Part shown: piece by piece, positions 24,192 to 30,296 of the stretch
Layout of the letters: each line of letters opens with the position of its first letter
Position numbering within the stretch: position 1 is the first letter of the stretch
Assembly: GCA_016295895.1 (NCBI GenBank)
Contig: JAEDKI010000004.1
Coordinates: 1-30,296, forward strand
Direction of reading: 5' to 3'
DNA from: Clostridiaceae bacterium
Lineage (GTDB): Bacteria; Bacillota; Clostridia; Oscillospirales; Acutalibacteraceae
DNA length: 30,296 nucleotides
Program-made: the position numbers and the translations under genes
Notes under the pieces: model-generated
What the model saw: the letters and a program-made list of their open reading frames with translations, nothing else
Database searches by the model: none
Told to the model about the DNA's origin: nothing

Positions 24192-24602
24192 ATGGATGTA
24201 ATCGCAAAAGCAAGAGAGCTCGGTGCTCTTCTTCAGCAGGATGAGCGTTATCTGAGACTTATGGAGGCTCAGAAAGCCAACGAAGCCGACGACGCTCTCA
24301 ACGAGCTCATTTCAAGAATTCAGCTTGTTCAGATGTCTTTCCAGCATGAGGCTGCAAAAGAGGAAAAGAACGAGCAGAAGCTTGAAGCTTACGATAAGGA
24401 ATTCGGCGAGCTTTACACTCAGATTATGGCGAATCCCAACATGAAAGCTTATGATGCCGCAAGAGCCGAGATTGACAGCCTCATGCAGTATATTATGGGC
24501 ATTTTCACTCTTTGCCTTCAGGGCGAGGACCCCGCAACCTGCGAACCTCACGAGGAGCATAACTGCGGCGGCGAATGCTCAACCTGCGGCGGATGCCACT
24601 GA
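24192..24602 (+). CDS. YlbF/YmcA (Ric)-family protein with Cys-rich tail
   Basis: A 136-residue alpha-helical protein of the YlbF/YmcA family, whose Bacillus members join YaaT in the Ric complex that directs RNase Y maturation of mRNAs and binds Fe-S clusters. The helices span about 1-108, followed by a tail rich in cysteine: C108, C117, C125, C129, C132, C135, with ECSTCGGCH at the end. The tail suggests a metal or Fe-S site. AGGAG lies seven bases before the ATG. The position between miaB and mutS matches ymcA of Bacillus, so it may be the RicA counterpart. Which of the two paralogues it is cannot be settled here. Confidence 0.85.
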   Translation: MDVIAKARELGALLQQDERYLRLMEAQKANEADDALNELISRIQLVQMSFQHEAAKEEKNEQKLEAYDKEFGELYTQIMANPNMKAYDAARAEIDSLMQYIMGIFTLCLQGEDPATCEPHEEHNCGGECSTCGGCH

Positions 24603-24615
24603 TTTGATAAATATG

Positions 24616-24657
24616 GGGCTTGCCGCAGATTGTTGCGGCAGCCCTGCGGGATTTTTT
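24616..24657 (+). terminator. Hairpins plus T tract before mutS (possible attenuator)
   Basis: A GC-rich stem (GGGC-T-TGCCGCA with TGCGGCA-GCCC, 24616-24644) overlaps an alternative stem (CCGCAG 24623-24628 with CTGCGG 24644-24649). The alternative is followed by GATTTTTT. The two folds exclude each other. Either a partial terminator or an attenuator setting mutS level within the operon. Confidence 0.5.
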
Positions 24658-24677
24658 GAAAGGTATGGTAATTTCTC

Positions 24678-27284
24678 ATGGCAGAGCTTACCCCGATGAT
24701 GAAACAGTATTTTCAGGTTAAGGAGCAGTATCCCGATACTATTCTGATGTTTCGTCTTGGCGATTTCTATGAAATGTTTTTCGACGATGCAAAGACTGCG
24801 TCTGCCGAGCTTGAACTTGTATTAACGGGCAGAGACTGCGGTCAGGAGGAGAGAGCGCCTATGTGCGGCGTGCCTTTCCACAGCGCAGATTCATACATCG
24901 CAAGACTGGTTGCAAAGGGCTATAAGGTCGCAATTTGCGAACAGCTTGAAGACCCTGCTCTTGCAAAAGGAATAGTTAAGCGTGATGTTACCAGGGTTTT
25001 GACTCCCGGAACAGTCATTGAAAGCACGATGCTTGACGAGAGCAAAAACAATTTTCTTGCCTGCGTTTTTGCCGATAAATCATGCGTCGGGCTTTGCTTT
25101 GCCGATATTTCCACAGGCAGCGTTCATGCAACGCAGTTTGAAAGAAAAAATTCACAACGGAAAATAATAAACGAACTCGGAAGGTTTTCTCCGAGCGAAA
25201 TTATAATAAATTCCGCCGTCCTTGAGTTGAGCGAGGTTACGGATTTTGTTAAAAACAGGCTCCGTTCCGCCTGCGATCTGCTCGATGACGAATGCTTTGA
25301 CCTTTCAAAAGCTTCCGCTTCTGTTATTAAGTATTTCAAGGCTTCTTCGCTTTCGGATTTATCCCTTGACGGCTCTGAGGGCGCAATTATTGCAGTCGGT
25401 GCGACAATGGATTATCTGAAAGGCGTTCAGAAATCCGAGCTTTCAAACATAAAAGAGCTTGATTTTTACGGCGAGAGCAGTTTTATGCGCCTTGATGTAT
25501 CAACACTCAGAAATCTTGAAATAACCGAAACAATGCGTAACCGTGAGAAGCGTGGTTCGCTTCTTTGGGTGCTTGATAAAACCAAAACTTCAATGGGCAA
25601 GCGCATGCTTCGCTCATGGCTTGAACAGCCTTTACTGAGTATTGCAAAGATTACAAAACGCCATAACGCCGTCGGAGAGCTTGTTGATAATCCGACATTA
25701 AGAAGCGATATTATTGAAGCCATGACGGGCTGTCAGGATATCGAAAGGCTGATAACAAGAATTGCTTATTCAACAGCAAACGCAAGAGAGCTCAAAGCTC
25801 TTTCCTCAACTCTCAACCGTTTGCCGCAGATAAAAGCCCTGATTTCGGATTGCCGAAGCTCAATGCTCTGCGAGTTGAAGAATGAAATTATTCCGCTCGA
25901 AGACCTTGCTTCACTTATTGACAGAGCCATTGTTGACGAGCCGCCGTTCTCAGTGCGTGAGGGCGAGATGATAAAAGACGGCTTCAATGAAGAACTTGAT
26001 TCTCTGCGTGATATCGTCAGAAATGGCAAGGGATATATTGCCGACATTCAGCAGAGAGAGCAGGAGAAAACGGGCATCAAAAAGCTGAAAATCGGTTATA
26101 ACAGAGTTTTCGGCTATTACATAGAAGTTTCGAATGCATTCAAGGAGCTTGTTCCCGACGATTATATCCGCAAGCAGACATTAACAAACTGCGAGAGATT
26201 CATTACACAGGAGCTTAAAGACCTTGAATCCAAGGTTCTCGGCGCTCAGGAACGGATAGTCCGCCTTGAATTTGAGGTTTTCGATTCCGTTCGCAAAAAA
26301 GCGGCAGAGCATCTCTATGAAATTCAGAGAACGGCGTCTGCGGTTGCGGCGCTTGATGTTATTTGTTCTTTCGCAAAGGTCGCTTCCGAAAACAATTATT
26401 GCTGCCCCGAAATGAGTGCTGATACCGGAATTTCAATTTGCGGCGGCAGACACCCTGTTGTTGAAAAAATGATAGATTTTCCGTTTGTTCCGAATGATAC
26501 CGTGCTTGACTGCGGAGAAAACCGCTGTGCAATTATAACGGGGCCGAATATGGCGGGTAAATCAACATATATGCGTCAGGTTGCGCTTATTTGCCTGATG
26601 GCTCAGGCAGGAAGCTTTGTTCCCGCTTCTTCGGCAAGCCTTTGCGTGGTTGACGGAATTTTTACCCGTATCGGTGCTTCGGATGATTTATCGTCGGGTT
26701 CGTCAACCTTTATGGTTGAAATGACCGAGGTTGCGGATATTCTTAAAAACGCAACCGCCCAAAGTCTGATTATCTTTGATGAAATCGGCAGAGGCACTTC
26801 AACATTTGACGGTATGAGCATTGCAAGAGCCGTGCTTGAATTTTCTGCCGATAAGAAAAAGCTCGGAGCAAAAACGCTTTTTGCAACCCATTATCACGAA
26901 TTGACGGAGCTTGAAAATACCGTTCAGGGCGTAAAGAATTATAATATCGCCGTTAAAAAGAGGGGAGACGATATAACCTTCCTTCGCAGAATCGTTCCCG
27001 GAAGTGCAGACGGCAGCTACGGCATTGAGGTAGCAAAGCTTGCAGGCGTTCCTTCAAGCGTTGTTGAGAGAGCTAAGGTGGTGCTGAAAGAGCTCGAGGG
27101 CGAGGGTCTTAAAGCTCCCGTCAGTCATCGTGACTATTCGGACGAACAGGATGCTCAGCTTTCTTTCGGAGCGTCAAATGCAAACGATATTGTTGAAAAG
27201 CTAAAAAATATTGATGTTAACACTTTAACGCCGATTGAGGCAATGAGTGTTCTCTATGATTTAACCAAACAGGCGAATAACTGA
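24678..27284 (+). CDS. mutS: DNA mismatch repair protein MutS
   Basis: Recognises base mismatches and small loops and starts repair with MutL. The 868 residues fit bacterial MutS. N-terminal mismatch-binding motif F30-Y-E32 in GDFYEMF, a connector and lever/clamp region, ATPase Walker A GPNMAGKST (about 622-630), and the Walker B signature FDEIGRGTSTFDG (from about residue 700). A C-terminal segment follows for dimer and clamp contacts. The ribosome site is weak: GAAAGG lies 14 bases upstream, so translation may be low or coupled. No alternative in-frame start is better. mutL follows 16 bp downstream. Confidence 0.98.
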   Translation: MAELTPMMKQYFQVKEQYPDTILMFRLGDFYEMFFDDAKTASAELELVLTGRDCGQEERAPMCGVPFHSADSYIARLVAKGYKVAICEQLEDPALAKGIVKRDVTRVLTPGTVIESTMLDESKNNFLACVFADKSCVGLCFADISTGSVHATQFERKNSQRKIINELGRFSPSEIIINSAVLELSEVTDFVKNRLRSACDLLDDECFDLSKASASVIKYFKASSLSDLSLDGSEGAIIAVGATMDYLKGVQKSELSNIKELDFYGESSFMRLDVSTLRNLEITETMRNREKRGSLLWVLDKTKTSMGKRMLRSWLEQPLLSIAKITKRHNAVGELVDNPTLRSDIIEAMTGCQDIERLITRIAYSTANARELKALSSTLNRLPQIKALISDCRSSMLCELKNEIIPLEDLASLIDRAIVDEPPFSVREGEMIKDGFNEELDSLRDIVRNGKGYIADIQQREQEKTGIKKLKIGYNRVFGYYIEVSNAFKELVPDDYIRKQTLTNCERFITQELKDLESKVLGAQERIVRLEFEVFDSVRKKAAEHLYEIQRTASAVAALDVICSFAKVASENNYCCPEMSADTGISICGGRHPVVEKMIDFPFVPNDTVLDCGENRCAIITGPNMAGKSTYMRQVALICLMAQAGSFVPASSASLCVVDGIFTRIGASDDLSSGSSTFMVEMTEVADILKNATAQSLIIFDEIGRGTSTFDGMSIARAVLEFSADKKKLGAKTLFATHYHELTELENTVQGVKNYNIAVKKRGDDITFLRRIVPGSADGSYGIEVAKLAGVPSSVVERAKVVLKELEGEGLKAPVSHRDYSDEQDAQLSFGASNANDIVEKLKNIDVNTLTPIEAMSVLYDLTKQANN

Positions 27285-27300
27285 TAAGGAGGTTTCCTTT

Positions 27301-29238
27301 ATGCCGAAAATTAATGTTCTTTCAAAGCAGCTTGCGGAGCTTATTGCCGCAGGCGAGGTTGTTGAGCGCCCCGCTTCGGTTGTAAAGGAGCTTCTTGAAA
27401 ATTCGGTTGACGCAGGAGCGGATACCGTAACCGTTGAAATCAAAAACGGCGGTATTTCTTATATCAGAATCACGGATAACGGCTGCGGAATTGAGAGAGA
27501 AGATATCCAAAATGCTTTTGTCAGCCATGCAACAAGCAAAATTGCATCTCCCGATGACCTTAATTCGATTATGACTCTCGGATTCAGAGGCGAGGCGCTT
27601 TCAAGCGTCAGCGCAGTTGCGAGAGTTGAAGTTCTGACATGCACGGATTCAGAAAGCATCGGTACAAGATATGTTATCGAAAGTGGAGAGGAGATTTTGC
27701 TCGACGATGCGGGATGTCCGAAGGGAACAACCATTATTGTCCGTGACCTTTTTTATAAAACGCCCGCAAGAATGAAATTTCTGAAAAAAGATGTTTCGGA
27801 AGCAAACGCTGTTGCCGCTGTTGTTGACAGGATTGCTCTTTCACATCCCGAAATATCTTTCAGATTTATCAGAGAGGGCAAGCAGGTTCTTATTACAAGC
27901 GGAAACGGCGATTTGCTGACCTGCATCAGAGAGGTTTTCGGAAAAGAATTTGCCGAAGATCTTATTCCCGCCGAATCAGTCGGTACGGGCGTCAAGGTCA
28001 GCGGCTTTGTTTCAAAGCCTTCTGCCGCAAGAACCAACCGCAACATGCAGTTTTTCTTTATTAATAACCGTCTTATAAAAACCGCAACGGGAAGTGCGGC
28101 TCTGAGCGAGGGATATAAGAATTCCGTTATGGTCGGTAAATTCCCGTCGTGCGTTCTCAATATTCAGCTTAACCCTTCGCTTGTTGATGTTAACGTTCAT
28201 CCTGCCAAAACAGAAGTTCGCTTTTCGGATGAACGGATGATTTTCAATGCGATTTTCTACGCTTGCAAGAATGCCCTTGCTTCAGGCGATACGCCGAAAC
28301 AAATTAAGCAGATTAATAAAGATTATTATCACGAGCCGCCGAAACCGCCCGAACAGCTCAGAATCAAATCCGAGCCTCCCAAAAAGACGGATTTCTGGCA
28401 GCATATTCCAGCAGATAAGCCCAAAGCAGAGCCGGTCTCGCCAGATAAGGTTGAAAGAATAAAAATATCTTTTCCCGAGCCTGCCGTTAAGGTCGAGGAA
28501 AAGCCGACAGTTTCCGTTAAGCTTTCGTCTCCGACCGTCGAGCCTGCACGAGAAGAAAAAATTGATGATATTCTCTTGAATTCGCCTGCCAAGCAGGAGC
28601 AGGCTCCTGTTATTGAAAGCGAATGCAAGGAAAACACCGAAGAATCCAATGCTTTATCCGATTTCAGCGAGGAGGATTTCCTGCTTGTCGGCGAAGCGTT
28701 TAAAACTTATATCATTTGTGAGTATAAAGGAAAGCTTGTTATTATTGACAAACACGCCGCACATGAGAGAATAATATATGAAAAGCTGAAAAAAGAAAAC
28801 GGAGACAGAACTCCGCAGATTCTTTTGCTCCCTGTTACCGTTACTCTTTCAAAGGAAGAATATGCGGCGGCAATTGATAATCTTGATTTGATAAATCAAT
28901 CGGGGTTTGATGCCGAAGATTTCGGCAACGGCTGCCTTATTGTCAGAGAATGCCCGATGGAGCTTTCAGCCGACGATGTGCCCGATGTTATCAGCGAAAT
29001 TGCAGGCAGATTTGTTGAAAAAAAGCAAGATGTTATGTTTGAAAAGCTTGATTGGATTTTTCATTCTGTTGCATGCAGAAGCGCAATCAAAGCCGGCAAT
29101 TTCACTTCACGCTATGAAATGGAGCGTTTTGCAAAACAGCTTTTGTCAATGCCCGATATAAGATACTGCCCGCATGGCAGACCTGTTTTAATTGAAATGA
29201 CTCAAAGAGAGTTGGAGAAAAATTTTGGCAGAATCTAA
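27301..29238 (+). CDS. mutL: DNA mismatch repair protein MutL (endonuclease type)
   Basis: A 645-residue protein. N-terminal GHKL ATPase with ELLENSVDAGA, DNGCGI, SHATSKI and TLGFRGEALSS, a Pro/Glu/Lys-rich linker (about 335-455), and a C-terminal dimerisation/nuclease domain. The nuclease motif DQHA-x2-E-x4-E appears as D483-K-H-A-x2-E-x4-E, with Lys in place of Gln, and the zinc motifs ACRSAIKAG and CPHGRP (C623) are present. It should therefore nick DNA, as in bacteria without MutH. AAGGAGG lies eight bases before the ATG. Its end overlaps the miaA start by 14 bp. Confidence 0.97.
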   Translation: MPKINVLSKQLAELIAAGEVVERPASVVKELLENSVDAGADTVTVEIKNGGISYIRITDNGCGIEREDIQNAFVSHATSKIASPDDLNSIMTLGFRGEALSSVSAVARVEVLTCTDSESIGTRYVIESGEEILLDDAGCPKGTTIIVRDLFYKTPARMKFLKKDVSEANAVAAVVDRIALSHPEISFRFIREGKQVLITSGNGDLLTCIREVFGKEFAEDLIPAESVGTGVKVSGFVSKPSAARTNRNMQFFFINNRLIKTATGSAALSEGYKNSVMVGKFPSCVLNIQLNPSLVDVNVHPAKTEVRFSDERMIFNAIFYACKNALASGDTPKQIKQINKDYYHEPPKPPEQLRIKSEPPKKTDFWQHIPADKPKAEPVSPDKVERIKISFPEPAVKVEEKPTVSVKLSSPTVEPAREEKIDDILLNSPAKQEQAPVIESECKENTEESNALSDFSEEDFLLVGEAFKTYIICEYKGKLVIIDKHAAHERIIYEKLKKENGDRTPQILLLPVTVTLSKEEYAAAIDNLDLINQSGFDAEDFGNGCLIVRECPMELSADDVPDVISEIAGRFVEKKQDVMFEKLDWIFHSVACRSAIKAGNFTSRYEMERFAKQLLSMPDIRYCPHGRPVLIEMTQRELEKNFGRI

Positions 29239-30175
29239 AATACCCTTAACAGCCGTTGTCGGCCCTACGGCTTCGGGAAAAACTTCGCTTGCTGTTGAGC
29301 TTTGCAAACGGTTGAACGGTGAAGCCGTTTCATGTGATTCGATGCAGATATATAAAGGCATGGATATTGCAACCGCTAAGCCTTCAGAGAAAGAAATGCA
29401 GGGAGTACCTCACCACTTGATAGGATTTCTTGACCCCGAAATACCGTTCAGCGTTGCAAAATACTGCGAAATGGCAAAGAGTGCGATAAATGATATTGTC
29501 GCAAGAGGAAAAAGAGCCGTACTTGTCGGAGGAACGGGGCTTTATTACAGCTCGCTTGTCGATAATATTGAATTTCTTCCCGACGAAACGGATTTTGAAT
29601 ACCGTGAGGAGTTAAAAAAGAAAGCCGTGATGAACGGTGCTCAGTGCTTGCTTGACGAGCTTTACGGAATTGACCCCGAAGCGGCTTCAAGGCTTCATGT
29701 CAACAATGTGGGGCGAATAATCCGTGCGCTTGAAATTTATCACACAACGGGAAAAACCATAACTCAACAGAACGAACTTTCAAAGCAGAATCCGACAAGC
29801 TTTGAAACCGTGACGATTTGTCTTGACGCAAGGGACAGACAGTTTCTTTATGACCGTATCAACCGCAGAGTTGACGCCATGCTTGATGAGGGGCTTCTTG
29901 ATGAAGCAAAAAGCTTCTTAAGCTCCCATGCTGGTTCAACGGCAAAGCAGGCGATCGGATATAAAGAACTTGCTCCTTATTTTGAAGGCAATGCTTCGCT
30001 TGATGAATGCATTGAGAATCTGAAAATGCAGACAAGGCGTTACGCAAAGCGCCAGCTTACTTGGTTCAGACGGTGTGAAAACATAAACTATATTTATATT
30101 GACGATTACGGCAGCGTCGAAGAAATTGCTGATACAGCAATAAAAATAATAAAGGAAGGAGAGCGAAGAGGATGA
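29225..30175 (+). CDS. miaA: tRNA dimethylallyltransferase MiaA
   Basis: Transfers a dimethylallyl group to N6 of A37 in tRNAs that read UNN codons, producing the substrate of MiaB encoded at the head of the same operon. The 316 residues begin with the P-loop GPTASGKT (about 13-20), then SCDSMQIYKGMDIATAKP, VGGTGLYY, and a C-terminal QTRRYAKRQLTWFR block. The start is TTG at 29225, with GGAG about seven bases upstream, overlapping mutL. A TTG start together with the overlap suggests translational coupling. Its stop overlaps the next gene's start as ATGA. Confidence 0.96.
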   Translation: MAESKIPLTAVVGPTASGKTSLAVELCKRLNGEAVSCDSMQIYKGMDIATAKPSEKEMQGVPHHLIGFLDPEIPFSVAKYCEMAKSAINDIVARGKRAVLVGGTGLYYSSLVDNIEFLPDETDFEYREELKKKAVMNGAQCLLDELYGIDPEAASRLHVNNVGRIIRALEIYHTTGKTITQQNELSKQNPTSFETVTICLDARDRQFLYDRINRRVDAMLDEGLLDEAKSFLSSHAGSTAKQAIGYKELAPYFEGNASLDECIENLKMQTRRYAKRQLTWFRRCENINYIYIDDYGSVEEIADTAIKIIKEGERRG

Positions 30176-30296
30176 AAAGCAAGGACAGGCTATTAAAAGT
30201 GCTTGCGGCAGCCGCCGCATTGATAATTGTCCTTTTCTTTACGGCGGAAATGTATAATCTTGTCGGCAGAACTTACTCAACGGTGACCGTCACGGA
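30172..30296 (+). CDS. Membrane-anchored protein, N-terminal fragment (truncated by window)
   Basis: An ATG overlapping the miaA stop (ATGA) opens a frame of 41 codons to the window edge. It has a lysine-rich start (MKSKDRLLKV), a hydrophobic helix (about 9-24) and then TAEMYNLVGRTYSTVTVT, as in a signal anchor with an extracellular domain. The look is compatible with HlyD-like membrane-fusion proteins that follow miaA in some clostridia, but too little is visible to assign it. The overlap makes it part of the same operon. The coding start is quite sure; the identity is not. Confidence 0.6.
   Translation, partial: MKSKDRLLKVLAAAAALIIVLFFTAEMYNLVGRTYSTVTVT

Noticed and set aside
1..30296. CRISPR arrays, tRNA or rRNA genes, insertion sequences, prophage or defence genes
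   Set aside because: No spaced direct repeats, cloverleaf sequences, transposase or phage motifs seen on either strand; all sizeable open stretches are housekeeping or surface genes.

Overview
This 30.3 kb window looks like chromosomal DNA of an anaerobic Firmicute of class Clostridia, most likely an Oscillospiraceae/Ruminococcaceae-type gut lineage. The evidence is moderate-to-low GC, strong GGAGG ribosome sites, TTG starts, and clostridial families: formate-tetrahydrofolate ligase, the DHHW/MBOAT/DUF4358 set, the FAD oxidoreductase/DUF1667 trio, TepA next to SpoIIIE/FtsK, and miaB-ylbF/ymcA-mutS-mutL-miaA. I see no rRNA, tRNA, CRISPR, transposon or phage genes. The species assignment is inference.

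Layout. (a) 1-4.6 kb, minus strand: an argF-carB operon with a strong promoter flanked and overlapped by two ARG-box-like sites. The carB frame does not stop at the end of the allosteric domain. It continues into a diaminopimelate-epimerase (DapF)-like domain that runs off the left edge. (b) 4.7-8.9 kb, minus: a four-gene cell-surface acylation module (SGNH hydrolase, DUF4358 lipoprotein, MBOAT acyltransferase, DHHW protein) between two terminators. (c) 9.0-12.25 kb, minus: three redox genes (GlpA-like flavoprotein with a BFD-type Fe-S domain, pyridine-nucleotide-type flavoprotein, DUF1667 Cys-rich protein). (d) 12.2-12.43 kb: a divergent promoter region with a 23-bp-period tandem repeat. (e) 12.4-15.24 kb, plus: fhs and a metallophosphoesterase, ending at a bidirectional terminator shared with a convergent sirtuin gene (15.3-16.0 kb, minus). 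(f) 16.1-22.67 kb, plus: tepA-spoIIIE/ftsK-ygiQ-ComEC-like MBL hydrolase-DUF3006. (g) 22.65-30.3 kb, plus: miaB-ylbF/ymcA-like-mutS-mutL-miaA and the first 41 codons of a membrane-anchored protein.

How they work together. Region (a) makes carbamoyl phosphate and citrulline for arginine, and probably carbamoyl phosphate for pyrimidines, apparently under arginine control. Region (b) modifies an extracellular or wall polymer. Region (c) probably oxidises glycerol-3-phosphate or a similar hydroxy acid. Region (e) feeds one-carbon metabolism. Region (g) joins mismatch repair to tRNA A37 modification, the arrangement seen in Bacillus.

The least ordinary item is the CarB-DapF-like fusion. Its visible DapF half keeps the family signatures, but glycine stands where the first catalytic cysteine (MCGN motif) is expected. 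Only the N-terminal half of that domain is in view, so activity cannot be judged here.
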